Shown: positions 24,779-34,335, counted from the stretch's first letter. The stretch is 39,244 nucleotides of DNA from Eubacteriales bacterium (GCA_030533405.1 JAUNJF010000028.1:1-39244); one strand, 5' to 3'. Notes: generated by a model from the sequence alone, not told the origin. A program made the numbers and translations.

Positions 24779-26284
24779 TTACGCCAATTCTAATTCAAAA
24801 TAGAATACCACACCATTATCTTTATTGTATGCTCCAAACTTTCTTCCATGCTGTTTCATCGTTGCGGCAACAATCGACAAGCCAACACCACTTCCTCCAT
24901 ATTCTCTCGTCCGAGCCTTGTCCACCTTATAAAACTTCACCCATATTTTTTCAAGTTCCTCTTCTGCTATATTCGGACCTTCATTAAACACATTAATTCG
25001 AACAATTCCATCCTCACTCTCCATTGAAATTACTACATCACTTTCTGTGTTTGCATAATGAATCGCGTTCGTTAAATAATTGGTATAAACTTCTTCTATC
25101 ATAAATTCATCTGCCCATACAAATACAGGCACTTCTTGTTCAAATATCAGATTAACATCATTTTGCTGTAAAAGAATATCTGAGGATTCATTAATATTTT
25201 TTATCAATTCCACAAGATCAAATCGTTCAAAAGATACTTTATCATCGCCGAATTCTAGCTCATTTAATGTAAGTAGCTTCTTAACCATGGTATTCATTCG
25301 ATTCGCTTCATCCATGATAACCTCACAATAAAACTCTCTACTCTCAACATCATCCGATATATTTTCCTTCAATCCCTCCGCATATCCCTGAATCAAAGCA
25401 ATCGGTGTTTTTAACTCATGCGAAACATGGGATAGAAATTCCTTTCGCATTTCGTCAATCTGTGTTTTTCTTTCAATATCTCTTGTCAATTTCGCATTCG
25501 CTGTCTTTAGCTGTGAAATGGTAGCCTCTAATTCCTTTGACATGGAATTAAAACACTCTCCTAACTCACCAATTTCATCTTTGGAACGTGCATTTACTTT
25601 CGCATCAAAATCCAACCTTGCCATTCTTTTTGCTACAACAGCCATATCGTGAATTGGTTTTACATAATAGCTACTCACCCAAAACATAGCAAAACCGCCA
25701 ACAATAATAACCACAATAGTCACTCTGCTAAACAAATGCATAGTAGCAATCACACTTTCATCAAATCTTGTTGCTGAAGATCTTAAAGCAACCAGACTTC
25801 CGTCATCCAAAACACCCAACAAATCATAAAATGTCGCATTCATATCTTTATCATAATTTTGATGAAAAATAGAATATCCCTCTTCATTTTCTGTAAACAA
25901 ATTCTCTACTTCATCTTCATTTTTACCCTCTAGCAACTGTGCAATGGCTTGCATGCTAGCTCTCATTTGGCTTTCTTCATTGGTACTACTGTATATTCTT
26001 TTATTTCCCTGTTCATCTACTTGCAAAACAAATATATTAATTTCATCTTTTGCTGCCAGTTCAGACAATGCTGCTTTTATTTCTCTTTCGGATATGCCAT
26101 CAATCATAAATACTTGATTAATATTATTATACATATTTCGCATTCGATTTTGTAATTCCTGTAAAAAGTAATTTCTTGCGAACAGCTTTGTAACTGCTAG
26201 CGATCCAAAAATCGTCAACACCATCATGACCATTAATAACATTGTTAATTTAAATCTCAATGAATGTTTGTATCGGCTAATCAT
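24779..26284 (-). CDS. Sensor histidine kinase (HAMP type)
   Basis: This membrane sensor kinase probably phosphorylates the response regulator encoded next to it. From the ATG at 26284 it is 501 residues. Two membrane segments (about 13-33 and 187-207) flank a roughly 150-residue extracellular domain. Next are HAMP (about 208-260), HisKA with the phospho-acceptor in SHVSHELKTP (His289), and HATPase_c with N-box NAIHYA and G-box GSGVGLSI. GGAG lies 7 bases before the ATG; a TTG at 26296 is less likely. The signal is unknown. Confidence 0.95.
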   Translation of the reverse strand: MISRYKHSLRFKLTMLLMVMMVLTIFGSLAVTKLFARNYFLQELQNRMRNMYNNINQVFMIDGISEREIKAALSELAAKDEINIFVLQVDEQGNKRIYSSTNEESQMRASMQAIAQLLEGKNEDEVENLFTENEEGYSIFHQNYDKDMNATFYDLLGVLDDGSLVALRSSATRFDESVIATMHLFSRVTIVVIIVGGFAMFWVSSYYVKPIHDMAVVAKRMARLDFDAKVNARSKDEIGELGECFNSMSKELEATISQLKTANAKLTRDIERKTQIDEMRKEFLSHVSHELKTPIALIQGYAEGLKENISDDVESREFYCEVIMDEANRMNTMVKKLLTLNELEFGDDKVSFERFDLVELIKNINESSDILLQQNDVNLIFEQEVPVFVWADEFMIEEVYTNYLTNAIHYANTESDVVISMESEDGIVRINVFNEGPNIAEEELEKIWVKFYKVDKARTREYGGSGVGLSIVAATMKQHGRKFGAYNKDNGVVFYFELELA

Positions 26285-26310
26285 TTTTTTCTCCAACTCA
26301 TATCAGAATA

Positions 26311-26988
26311 TTAATCAATATCAAATTTATATCCCATACCCCAAATTGTTTTTATATAATCTCCACATGAACCTAATTTATTTCGCAATTTTTTAACGTG
26401 GGTATCAATCGTTCTTGCATCACCAAAATAATCATAATTCCACACATTGTTGAGTATTTTTTCACGAGACAATGCAACTCCCTGATTCATAAAGAAATAA
26501 TTCAATAATTCAAATTCTTTAAAGCTTAACTCAACCTCCTGGCCTTTTACCATTACCGTATGTGCAGCAATATCTAGTTCAATATCGCCAGCCTGAAATT
26601 TTTCAGTCGTCGCAACATTAGACGTTCTTCGCAATATAGCCTCTACTCGAGCCACCAATATTTTCGGACTAAACGGTTTCGAAATATATTCATCCACTCC
26701 TAGTTCAAATCCCAATAACTCATCTCGTTCACTTGTCTTTGCTGTAAGCATAATAATAGGTACATTGGAAAGACTACGAATCTCCTTGCACGCTTGCCAC
26801 CCATCCATTTTAGGCATCATCACATCAAGAATAATCAGTGCAATGTCCTTATTCTCAATGAAAATATCAACTGCCTCTTCTCCATTTTGAGCCTCCAACA
26901 CATCATAATCATTCTTCAGCAAAAAATCTTTTACCAATTTACGCATACGACTTTCATCGTCTACAACTAATATTTTTATTCGGTTCAT
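26311..26988 (-). CDS. OmpR/PhoB-family response regulator
   Basis: This is a 225-residue transcription regulator. The receiver domain (1-115) has Asp10/Asp11, phospho-acceptor Asp55 (LDVMMPKMDGW), Thr82 and Lys104. The winged-helix DNA-binding domain (about 125-225) has FKEFELLNYFFMNQG and the recognition-helix part RTIDTHVKKLRNKLG. It is the first gene of the pair; the kinase begins about 26 bases after its stop. Targets are unknown. Confidence 0.96.
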   Translation of the reverse strand: MNRIKILVVDDESRMRKLVKDFLLKNDYDVLEAQNGEEAVDIFIENKDIALIILDVMMPKMDGWQACKEIRSLSNVPIIMLTAKTSERDELLGFELGVDEYISKPFSPKILVARVEAILRRTSNVATTEKFQAGDIELDIAAHTVMVKGQEVELSFKEFELLNYFFMNQGVALSREKILNNVWNYDYFGDARTIDTHVKKLRNKLGSCGDYIKTIWGMGYKFDID

Positions 26989-26999
26989 ATTCTCACCTC

Positions 27000-27058
27000 G
27001 TCACATATTGTATATTTCTTTCTCTCATTGTAATGCATAAATATGTTAAAAATGTGAC
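27000..27058. repeat. Inverted 7-base repeats upstream of the response regulator
   Basis: GTCACAT (27000-27006) and ATGTGAC (27052-27058) form an inverted repeat about 45 bases apart. Together they bracket the upstream region of the response-regulator gene. This could be an operator, or chance in AT-rich sequence. Confidence 0.3.
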
Positions 27059-27613
27059 CTACTGCAAATCATTTATATTTAACTCTTCTTCTTTTTCCTT
27101 AATTACTTTTTCTCGCTGTTCCAATTCTTCCTGCCAGGCTGCATATTTATTTAACACCTTATTTTCTGTATTGATATAGCCTGTATTCGGATTAATCGCT
27201 GCAATTACAAACATTGCAAACACCACAAAAACAAGTGCAAAAATAATAATTTTCAATCTTGTTGTTGTATGCATTGACTTTTCCAATTTGGACTTTAACA
27301 CACCTTGATTTAATTCCTGCACTTTGTCATACTCCATTCTTTTTGGCAAAACTACAGTTGTAATATCTTCTTCAGAATAACCAAAATCTACCACAAGATG
27401 ACGGCGTAATTCAGCCAAAAAACTATATCCTACCAATGTATGAAACACATCTCGTTCAATTAATTTTGTATATAAATCATAACAAGCATTTGCATCCTGA
27501 AGAGGCATTCTCTCCCGAATTGCATCAATATTCTTTTTCTCTTTTAACGCGATCTGTGCCTCTTTATAACTCGGAAACACAAACCCCTCTACAATCAATG
27601 ATTGCTGTTCCAT
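27059..27613 (-). CDS. Unrecognised membrane protein beside ssrA
   Basis: This 184-residue protein is unknown to me. The N-terminal cytosolic part (about 1-118) has EGFVFPSYKEAQIALKEKKN and a helical segment. One membrane span lies at about 121-141 (KIIIFALVFVVFAMFVIAAI). A charged coiled-coil tail follows (about 155-184, EELEQREKVIKEKEEELN). AAAGGAGAGG precedes the ATG. It lies between ssrA and the response-regulator gene on the same strand. Confidence 0.75.
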   Translation of the reverse strand: MEQQSLIVEGFVFPSYKEAQIALKEKKNIDAIRERMPLQDANACYDLYTKLIERDVFHTLVGYSFLAELRRHLVVDFGYSEEDITTVVLPKRMEYDKVQELNQGVLKSKLEKSMHTTTRLKIIIFALVFVVFAMFVIAAINPNTGYINTENKVLNKYAAWQEELEQREKVIKEKEEELNINDLQ

Positions 27614-27641
27614 ATTCCTCTCCTTTCAACAAATCTACTCA

Positions 27642-27687
27642 TACAAAGAGGCCATTACACAAAACATTGTGCAACAGCCTCTTTGTA
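27642..27687. other. Symmetric hairpin downstream of ssrA
   Basis: An 11-bp outer stem (TACAAAGAGGC / GCCTCTTTGTA) is followed by a symmetric 5x5 internal loop, an inner CACAA/TTGTG stem and a 4-base loop. It lies 55 bases after the tmRNA 3' end. There is no U-tract on either strand, so it is not a plain intrinsic terminator. It could be a processing or protective structure for tmRNA or for the downstream mRNA. Confidence 0.6.
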
Positions 27688-27741
27688 TCAATCGTCATTT
27701 CTCATTCCAACAATGTTGGCATCCTCTTTCTTACAAGAAAT

Positions 27742-28082
27742 GGACCTGAGGGGAATCGAACCCCTGTCCGAAGACTCTTCCATCACGACATCTCCCATTA
27801 CAGTCGCTTTATAGACATTCCCTCAGACATTCGCCAAACGACAGGCAAATGCCCTTAGTAGCTTCATAAATCTTTTGACAAGTCAAAGCTTTCCTGCCAA
27901 AGTTCCCCACTGTTTTGATGCCTTATCCTAAGCCGTGAGTCAACTTAGGTAAGACAGCTGCCACTAGGCAGCGTACGCTAACTTATTGTCTGCGTTTATA
28001 TTTAATTCCAAGTTTTTAGATGGTCCTGGTCCATCAATGGCTTCCGCAATTTCTAAATCCCCGTCGAAACCAGTACAAGCCC
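27742..28082 (-). ncRNA. ssrA: Transfer-messenger RNA (tmRNA)
   Basis: tmRNA with SmpB rescues ribosomes stalled on broken mRNAs and tags the incomplete protein for proteolysis. The 5' end GGGCUUG pairs with the 3' end CAGGUCC (with GU pairs), forming the tRNA-like acceptor stem. The 5' region contains CTGGTTTCGACGG and the 3' end GGTTCGATTCCCCTC is the T-arm. The 341-nt length is normal. The tag frame is at 27964-27993: starting from the resume codon GCA it encodes ADNKLAYAA then stops at TAG. The 3' CCA is not encoded (TTT follows the discriminator A). smpB is nearby. Confidence 0.97.
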
Positions 28083-28093
28083 TGGTTGTTCTG

Positions 28094-28102
28094 ATTCTAT
28101 CA
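28094..28102 (-). promoter_or_regulatory. Possible extended -10 promoter of ssrA
   Basis: TGATAGAAT on the minus strand fits an extended -10 (TG-N-TAGAAT), 11 bases before the mature 5' end of tmRNA. I see no good -35, so this is tentative. Confidence 0.4.
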
Positions 28103-28105
28103 GAT

Positions 28106-28378
28106 TTATTTTTCAGAATCTTCCTGATTAGAAAACTCTGGAATATCCGCTGAATGCGCTTCTTTTATATAGTTTGATACAAATGCAGAAAGAGTAGAAT
28201 CTCCTACAAAATTCGGTATACTACGATAATAATTGATACCCAAAGGTACACCTATGATTGCTCCTATAATGAGTGCAGCCACAATACACTTTAATGCCAG
28301 CTTTGTTTTACGCTGTTTTTCCAATCTTTTTCGATTCTTTTTTTCATACTTATGTTGTTCTACTTTTGCCTGGCTCAT
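28106..28378 (-). CDS. Small single-span membrane protein between smpB and ssrA
   Basis: This 90-residue protein is unknown to me. It has a highly basic N-terminal helix (residues about 5-27, KYEKKNRKRLEKQRKTK), a membrane span (about 29-50, CIVAALIIGAIIGVPLGINYY) and an acidic outer tail. GGGAGG precedes the ATG. It has 84 bases upstream to smpB and ends just before ssrA. The basic inner end and position next to smpB and ssrA might hint at RNA or ribosome contact, but that is speculation. Confidence 0.72.
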   Translation of the reverse strand: MSQAKVEQHKYEKKNRKRLEKQRKTKLALKCIVAALIIGAIIGVPLGINYYRSIPNFVGDSTLSAFVSNYIKEAHSADIPEFSNQEDSEK

Positions 28379-28462
28379 AATATCCTCCCATATTGCTCAT
28401 CTTCCTTTGTATAGATTACCACATTTCCTACAAAAAGAAAACCGAAAATTTTGTGAACAGAT

Positions 28463-28933
28463 TCAGCCCAAATTTCGAATTTTGAAATCTTTCTCTGCTT
28501 CTCTTTTCATATCCTTCTTCGCAATATCTGCTCGTTTGTCATAGAGCTTTTTACCTCTTGCCAAACCTATTTCAATTTTAACCAAACTATCTTTAAAATA
28601 TACTTTTAACGGAACAATCGTATATCCTTTTAGCTTTGCCTGTCCCATAATTTTATTAATTTCATAACGATGAAGCAATAATTTTCTTGGTCTTAATGGA
28701 TCTTTATTAAAAATGTTTCCTTTTTCATATGGTGAAATATGCATTTGCCGTATTATCACCTCTCCATTCTCAACCGCAACAAATGATTCCTTAATACTAC
28801 AGTGACCCATACGAAGAGATTTTACTTCTGTTCCATGTAATTCAATCCCTGCTTCATACTTTTCATCTATGAAATAGTCAAAATATGCTTTTTTATTATT
28901 TGCAATCAAACGTTCTCCTTTTTGTTTTGGCAT
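28463..28933 (-). CDS. smpB: SsrA-binding protein SmpB
   Basis: SmpB binds tmRNA, mimics the anticodon arm and is essential for trans-translation. The 156-residue protein is of normal length, with [39 protein letters not shown] and the basic tail [18 protein letters not shown]. Its ATG lies 28 bases inside the end of rnr, with GAGGAG just upstream, so translation is coupled. rnr, smpB and ssrA together form the common rescue and decay cluster. Confidence 0.98.
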   Translation of the reverse strand: MPKQKGERLIANNKKAYFDYFIDEKYEAGIELHGTEVKSLRMGHCSIKESFVAVENGEVIIRQMHISPYEKGNIFNKDPLRPRKLLLHRYEINKIMGQAKLKGYTIVPLKVYFKDSLVKIEIGLARGKKLYDKRADIAKKDMKREAEKDFKIRNLG

Positions 28934-31119
28934 ATCTCCTCTTCCTCCAATTCAAAATCAATCGTACGCATTAATTTATCTACACTTACAACTTTAATTC
29001 GCACGTTTTGCCCCATTTTATACTGCTTTCCACTTTCACGTCCCATTAATAACATATTTGATTCATCATAAATATAAAAATCATCCGGAATCGTATGAAT
29101 TCGAACCATGCCCTCTATGGTATTTGGCAATTCTACATATAAACCATATGCTGTCACACCTGAAATAATACCTTCAAAACATTCACCAATTCTCTTACTC
29201 ATATATTGTACTTTTTTGAGTTTTTCTACTTCACGCTCCGCTTCCTGTGCACGTCTTTCATTTTTAGAATTGGATTCTGCAACAGCTGGTAACAAATGAT
29301 CATAATGTTCCAAACGACGTCCATTCAATTTACCATTCAAATTCTCCTTAATAATTCGATGAATTTGTAAATCTGGATATCGACGAATCGGCGAAGTGAA
29401 ATGACAATAATATTTTGCTGCCAAGCCAAAGTGTCCACTACATTCCGTAGCATATCTTGCCTGCTGCATCGTTCGCAAAGTCATTCGACTGATAAACCCT
29501 TCCTCAGGTGTTCCCTCTATGTTCTTTAAAAGCTTTTGGAATTCCTTTGGATGAATGTTATCCCCATTCGACTTAAAATAATAACCAAATCCAGCAATCA
29601 TGGTACTAAGTTTTTCGACTTTCTCAGGATCCGGCTCTCCATGTACTCGAAACTCAAATGGAAGTTCCTGCCAATAATAATCCTCCGCAATCGTTTCATT
29701 TGCCATCAACATAAAATCTTCAATAATTTTATGTGCAGGATTACGATCATATGGACCGATTTCCACCGGAATACCGTCCTCTGTCAACAAAATCTTTGAC
29801 TCCGAAAAATCAAAATCAACAGAACCACGATCCATTCTTCTTTTTCTCAAAATATCCGATAACTGTTTCATATCTTCAAAAAACGATACAAAATCCTTAT
29901 ATTCATCAAGAATTGATGTATTTACTTCCTCATCATGTTCTTCACTATAATCAATACCATCATAACATTTTCCTGTTTGAATCGCATTACTCTTTAAGAT
30001 TTCATCTACCTGCGTATAACTCATCCTACGATCTACATGAATCACAGTCTCAGCAATCTTATGACCAATCACACGTCCCTGATCATCAATATCCATAATG
30101 CAGGATAATGCCAAACGATCTTCTCCGGCATTCAAAGAACATATTCCATTTGATAATTTATGTGGAAGCATCGGAATTACACGGTCCACCAAATACACAC
30201 TCGTCCCTCTTGTAAGTGCCTCTTTATCCAACGCAGAGTATTCCTTTACATAATGGGTTACATCCGCAATATGCACACCCAACTGATAACTATTCTGCCC
30301 TTTGGTCAAAGTAATGGCATCGTCCAAATCCTTAGCATCCTCCCCATCAATTGTTACCGTTTTCCAATCACGCAAGTCTAAACGATTTTCTATGTCGGTC
30401 TCTAACACACAATCTGGAATTCGTTCCAACTCATCCATAACCTTTGTTGGAAACTCAGCCGGAAGATTAAACGCACGCACAATAGATAAAATATCTGTTC
30501 CAGGATCATTTACATGTCCAAGAATTTCAACAACTTTACCTTCAGCTTTTTTCTCTTTTGTTGCAAACTGTGTGATTTTTACAACTACTTTATGACCCGT
30601 CACCGCTCCCATACTATTTTTAGCAGAAACAAATATATCCTCTGATAATTTACGATCATCCGGAATTACAAAACCATACTTTTTACTTTTTTGAAAATAA
30701 CCAACTACAGTATCATTTCCATGCTCTAACACCTTTACAACCTGTGCCTCTTTACGCTTTCCAATTGGAGCATTTGTAATCTTAATCATAACCTTGTCAT
30801 TATTCATCGCCCCGTACACAGCATAATCTGGGATAAAATAATCTTCTTCCTCCCCCTCAACTGTTACAAACCCAAATCCTTTCTGATGACCAATAAATGT
30901 TCCAATCTTGGATACATCAGATAATGACTGGTATTTTCCTCTTTTGGTAAGAAGTACCTTCCCTTCCTTCACCAATTCCGCCAATATATTCCGAAATTCT
31001 TCTCGATCTTCTGGTTCAACCTGAAGTAAAAATGCCAATTCTTTCTGTTTTAATGGCTTGTAGTGTTTATCACAGATTACTTCAAGTATTCGTTTTTTTC
31101 GTTTTTCATAATCAGACAT
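28906..31119 (-). CDS. rnr: Ribonuclease R
   Basis: RNase R is a 3'-5' exoribonuclease that degrades structured RNA and non-stop mRNA, often together with SmpB-tmRNA. The 737-residue protein has an N-terminal winged-helix part (about 1-65), cold-shock domains (about 70-200), the RNB catalytic domain with the acidic cluster in [10 protein letters not shown] (about 258-267), and an S1 domain ([20 protein letters not shown]). AAAGGAG precedes the ATG. It lies just after the secG terminator. Confidence 0.97.
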   Translation of the reverse strand: MSDYEKRKKRILEVICDKHYKPLKQKELAFLLQVEPEDREEFRNILAELVKEGKVLLTKRGKYQSLSDVSKIGTFIGHQKGFGFVTVEGEEEDYFIPDYAVYGAMNNDKVMIKITNAPIGKRKEAQVVKVLEHGNDTVVGYFQKSKKYGFVIPDDRKLSEDIFVSAKNSMGAVTGHKVVVKITQFATKEKKAEGKVVEILGHVNDPGTDILSIVRAFNLPAEFPTKVMDELERIPDCVLETDIENRLDLRDWKTVTIDGEDAKDLDDAITLTKGQNSYQLGVHIADVTHYVKEYSALDKEALTRGTSVYLVDRVIPMLPHKLSNGICSLNAGEDRLALSCIMDIDDQGRVIGHKIAETVIHVDRRMSYTQVDEILKSNAIQTGKCYDGIDYSEEHDEEVNTSILDEYKDFVSFFEDMKQLSDILRKRRMDRGSVDFDFSESKILLTEDGIPVEIGPYDRNPAHKIIEDFMLMANETIAEDYYWQELPFEFRVHGEPDPEKVEKLSTMIAGFGYYFKSNGDNIHPKEFQKLLKNIEGTPEEGFISRMTLRTMQQARYATECSGHFGLAAKYYCHFTSPIRRYPDLQIHRIIKENLNGKLNGRRLEHYDHLLPAVAESNSKNERRAQEAEREVEKLKKVQYMSKRIGECFEGIISGVTAYGLYVELPNTIEGMVRIHTIPDDFYIYDESNMLLMGRESGKQYKMGQNVRIKVVSVDKLMRTIDFELEEEEICQNKKENV

Positions 31120-31161
31120 ATTCTCTCTCCTTTACAATCAAGCCATTTTCTGTTGCAATAA

Positions 31162-31194
31162 AGAAAAAAGCTGCTACAAAATTATGCAGCAGCT
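31162..31194 (-). terminator. Terminator of secG
   Basis: AGCTGCT / AGCAGCT form a 7-bp stem around a 12-base loop (31169-31175 and 31188-31194). On the minus strand a run of Ts follows (TTTTTTCTTT). It is 7 bases beyond the secG stop and upstream of rnr, so read-through is possible. Confidence 0.82.
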
Positions 31195-31200
31195 ATCATA

Positions 31201-31443
31201 CTAATTAACAAATTTAGAACTAATCAATAGAGCTAGTAACAAGAAGATTGCAACTGCAATCGATGTTGCTAAAACAAGCATTCCCTCTTTCGAACGACCT
31301 TTGTTCTTGCTCCAGTATGTGTCAGCAGATGATGTACCGCCTGCTAAACTTCCCAAACCGTTATCTTTCGATTCCTGGCATAATACTAAGAAACAAATAA
31401 TTGCACAAACTATAATAAAAATAACTGTTAACGCTGTCTTCAT
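31201..31443 (-). CDS. secG: Protein-export membrane protein SecG
   Basis: SecG is the accessory subunit of the SecYEG translocon. The 80-residue protein has two membrane segments (about 4-21 and 55-77) around a hydrophilic loop with the family phrase GLGSLAGG. AGGAGG precedes the ATG, and a clear promoter lies 63-91 bases further upstream. Its position next to rnr and smpB is typical of Firmicutes. Confidence 0.95.
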   Translation of the reverse strand: MKTALTVIFIIVCAIICFLVLCQESKDNGLGSLAGGTSSADTYWSKNKGRSKEGMLVLATSIAVAIFLLLALLISSKFVN

Positions 31444-31505
31444 TCCAAAACACCTCCTATGCTCAAACTAAGTTTTCGATTCTCCACAAAAACTCACTGA
31501 ATGAC

Positions 31506-31534
31506 ATTGTATCACAGTGTTTTCATAAAAACAA
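31506..31534 (-). promoter_or_regulatory. Promoter of secG
   Basis: TTGTTT (31529-31534) and TACAAT (31506-31511) are 17 bases apart on the minus strand, with TG one base before the -10. The remaining gap up to the gpmI terminator (31540-31630) shows nothing else I can support. Confidence 0.6.
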
Positions 31535-31632
31535 GCACTATTTGTAGTTTTTTCATGATTTCTCTATTTTTATACTATATATAGTCTTTTCTCATTTTAA
31601 CATTACTATACATCACAAAGCTATAAAAAGTC

Positions 31633-31665
31633 AAAAAAAGAGACCACTTTCGCAGTCTCTTTTTT
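31633..31665 (-). terminator. Terminator of gpmI
   Basis: AAAAAAGAGAC / GTCTCTTTTTT form an 11-bp stem with a 10-base loop. On the minus strand T7 ends the stem. It lies about 19 bases after the gpmI stop. Confidence 0.88.
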
Positions 31666-31683
31666 CAGATTTATCCAATTGTA

Positions 31684-33222
31684 CTATTTTACAATTAAGC
31701 TCTTTCCTGTCATCTCTGCAGGCTGAGGTAATTCCATAATATCTAATAATGTTGGTGCAATATCTGCAAGACATCCGCCTTCACGTAACTTCACATCACC
31801 ATAATTTACTAAAATAAATGGAACTGGATTTGTTGTATGCGCGGTGTGAGGGTTACCTGTTTCATAATCAATCATCTTTTCAGCATTACCATGATCTGCA
31901 CAGATGAACAATACACCATCAACTTTCTTAACAGCCTCTACTGCTGAACCAACACACGCATCGATTCTCTCTACAGCCTGAACTGCTGCCGGAATCACAC
32001 CTGTGTGACCAACCATATCTGGATTTGCAAAATTGATGATAATAACATCATACTCACCACTTGTAATTGCAGCATCTAACTTCTCGCCAACCTCAGGCGC
32101 ACTCATCTCTGGCTGTAAATCATAAGTAGCAACAGATGGTGATTTTACTAAAGTTCTATCCTCGTCCTTATTTGGCTCCTCAATACCACCATTAAAGAAG
32201 AATGTAACGTGTGCATACTTCTCTGTTTCAGCAAGTCTTAACTGCTTTTTACCCATTTTTGCGAGATATTCACCAAATGTATTTTCAATTGACTGCTTTT
32301 TGAATGCAATTACTTTATTTGGAATGGACTCATCATAATCCTTGAAGCAAACATAAGTAACATTTACTCTTCCATTCTTTCTCTCAAAACCATCAAATGC
32401 ATCATCACAGAATGCTCTTGTGATTTCTCTTGCACGGTCTGGACGGAAATTGAAGAAAATAACAGAATCATTGTCTTTTACAGTTGCAAGTGGCTTATCA
32501 CCATCCATAATCACAGTTGGAAGTACAAACTCATCTGTCACTTCTTTGTCATATGATGCCTGCATAGCCTCTACAGCATCAGTTGCCTGCTCACCTTCAC
32601 CATATACCAATGCAGCATATGCCTTTTCTACACGATCCCAACGATTATCACGATCCATTGCATAATAACGACCATGTAAAGAAGCTACCTTACCTACACC
32701 AATCTCGTTCATCTTATCAACTAACTGTGATACATAGTCTTTACCAGAAGCTGGAGGTGTATCTCTACCATCTAAAAATGGATGTACATACACATTGCTA
32801 AGTCCCTGTTTTTTACAAAGCTCTAAAATACCATATAAATGTGTGATATGACTATGCACACCACCATCTGATAATAATCCCCATAAATGGAGATCTGAAT
32901 TATTCTTCTTACAATTCTCAATTGCAGTTAAAAGTGCTTCATTTTCAAAGAAATCACCATCTTCAATTGCTTTTGTAATCGAAGTTAAATCCTGATAAAT
33001 AATTCTTCCAGCACCAATATTCATATGTCCAACCTCAGAATTTCCCATCTGACCATCTGGAAGTCCTACAGATAATCCTGACGCATTACCTGGAACAAAT
33101 GGACATTCTGCCATTAACTTGTCCATAACAGGAGTATTTGCCATTGCAATAGCATTACCCTCTGTTTTGTCATTCAAACCATAACCATCAAGTACCATTA
33201 AAACAACTGGTTTTTTACTCAT
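31684..33222 (-). CDS. gpmI: 2,3-bisphosphoglycerate-independent phosphoglycerate mutase
   Basis: GpmI interconverts 3- and 2-phosphoglycerate using two Mn2+ ions. The 512-residue protein begins with MVLDGYGLN (Asp12 is a metal ligand). The catalytic Ser62 is in GQMGNSEVGHMNIG, and the C-terminal metal site includes NFANPDMVGHTG and CADHGNAE. It ends the unit that starts with the DUF6106-like gene and aroK and is followed by a terminator. Confidence 0.98.
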   Translation of the reverse strand: MSKKPVVLMVLDGYGLNDKTEGNAIAMANTPVMDKLMAECPFVPGNASGLSVGLPDGQMGNSEVGHMNIGAGRIIYQDLTSITKAIEDGDFFENEALLTAIENCKKNNSDLHLWGLLSDGGVHSHITHLYGILELCKKQGLSNVYVHPFLDGRDTPPASGKDYVSQLVDKMNEIGVGKVASLHGRYYAMDRDNRWDRVEKAYAALVYGEGEQATDAVEAMQASYDKEVTDEFVLPTVIMDGDKPLATVKDNDSVIFFNFRPDRAREITRAFCDDAFDGFERKNGRVNVTYVCFKDYDESIPNKVIAFKKQSIENTFGEYLAKMGKKQLRLAETEKYAHVTFFFNGGIEEPNKDEDRTLVKSPSVATYDLQPEMSAPEVGEKLDAAITSGEYDVIIINFANPDMVGHTGVIPAAVQAVERIDACVGSAVEAVKKVDGVLFICADHGNAEKMIDYETGNPHTAHTTNPVPFILVNYGDVKLREGGCLADIAPTLLDIMELPQPAEMTGKSLIVK

Positions 33223-33264
33223 ACTACATCTCCTTTTTTATATAAATTTCATTTATTTCCTTGA

Positions 33265-33795
33265 TTAGTTTACCACATCTCGTTCGTTTTGCAATACAAA
33301 TGATATTTTTTCCTTCAATACAGCAACCAATTCACGGATACTCAAATCGTCTGCATCCACAATTACATCCGCATATGTTTCATATAACGGCTTTCTTTCC
33401 AAATATAAATCTTCAAAGCTTTGGTCATCACGGATTGCTACACCTCTTGATGTCAAATCACCAATCCGTTCTATCAATGTTGATAATGACAGATTGATAT
33501 ACACGACCAACCCGATTTCTTTCAAATGTTCCATTGCCTTTTTACCATAGATTACACTACCTCCTGTCGCAATTACACAACGCTCACAACAAAGGGAAGC
33601 ATTCACATCGTTTTCAATTGCATTAAATCCGTCTAATCCATGTTCCTCAATCAGTTCACAAAGCAATTTTCCAGTCTGTTCCTGAATCACCAAGTCTGAA
33701 TCTAAAAACCGATAGCCAAGTACCTTTGCCAGTACAACACCAATCGTACTTTTCCCGCAGCTTGGCATTCCAATCAGTACTATATTATTTCTCAT
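33265..33795 (-). CDS. aroK: Shikimate kinase
   Basis: AroK phosphorylates shikimate in aromatic amino-acid synthesis. The 176-residue protein has Walker A GMPSCGKST (9-17), the shikimate-binding DSD (residues 32-34), and VIATGGSVIY. The lid region around LTSRGVAIRD is present. It follows a membrane protein gene by 9 bases and precedes gpmI by about 42. No other aro genes are in the window. Confidence 0.93.
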   Translation of the reverse strand: MRNNIVLIGMPSCGKSTIGVVLAKVLGYRFLDSDLVIQEQTGKLLCELIEEHGLDGFNAIENDVNASLCCERCVIATGGSVIYGKKAMEHLKEIGLVVYINLSLSTLIERIGDLTSRGVAIRDDQSFEDLYLERKPLYETYADVIVDADDLSIRELVAVLKEKISFVLQNERDVVN

Positions 33796-33804
33796 ACAAT
33801 ACTC

Positions 33805-34302
33805 CTACAAATCATAGCATTTATGTTTTGCATGCTGTTTAATATGCTCCATTGCCTTTTCATTTGGCTCTAAAATGACTAACTTCTTTTTATCATCCTC
33901 TTCTACCACCAATGAAATCGCATGACTGTCTGGCATTCTTGATGAAAAATCATATACTTTTGTAAACTTTTTATTGCTGATTCGATTAGAACCTGCAGGA
34001 ACCACCATCGAGACATTACTCATATCAAACTGCATCAAATCTTTACGTCTACTCAAATTGTAAATCACCGCAATTTCAACGCTTCCATTTGTCAATGAAT
34101 ACTCATACTCCGCATTTTTATCACCATAATAATACGTGAAAAGGTATATTCCAAATGCAATAACCAAAATGCCAAGTCCTCCAACTACTAACATCAAAGG
34201 AATACCTGAAAGCGCCAAAAGAACGCATGCAACCAATCGCAAAATATATCTTTTACCTGGTTTTGTTTTTACACTCTGTTCTACAAATGCATCAGTTAAC
34301 AT
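33805..34302 (-). CDS. Membrane protein, possibly DUF6106-like
   Basis: This 165-residue protein has two close membrane segments (about 20-55, VACVLLALSGIPLMLVVGG then ILVIAFGIYLFTYYYG) and a C-terminal beta-rich domain (YEYSLTNGSVEIAVIYNLSRRKDL, SLVVEEDDKKKLVIL) reminiscent of a PH-like fold. I associate this with Lachnospiraceae proteins of the DUF6106 type, but am not certain. The function is unknown. AGGAGG precedes the ATG and aroK follows after 9 bases. Confidence 0.68.
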   Translation of the reverse strand: MLTDAFVEQSVKTKPGKRYILRLVACVLLALSGIPLMLVVGGLGILVIAFGIYLFTYYYGDKNAEYEYSLTNGSVEIAVIYNLSRRKDLMQFDMSNVSMVVPAGSNRISNKKFTKVYDFSSRMPDSHAISLVVEEDDKKKLVILEPNEKAMEHIKQHAKHKCYDL

Positions 34303-34335
34303 AATATCCTCCTAAATTCTACCCATGTTGCACAT

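Noticed and set aside
27436-27858. A plus-strand open frame crossing the ssrA 3' end
   Set aside because: It runs across the tmRNA T-arm and the start of a real minus-strand gene; not plausible as coding.
29733-30098. A plus-strand open frame of 121 codons within rnr
   Set aside because: It is antisense to conserved RNB-domain sequence of RNase R and shows no family signal.
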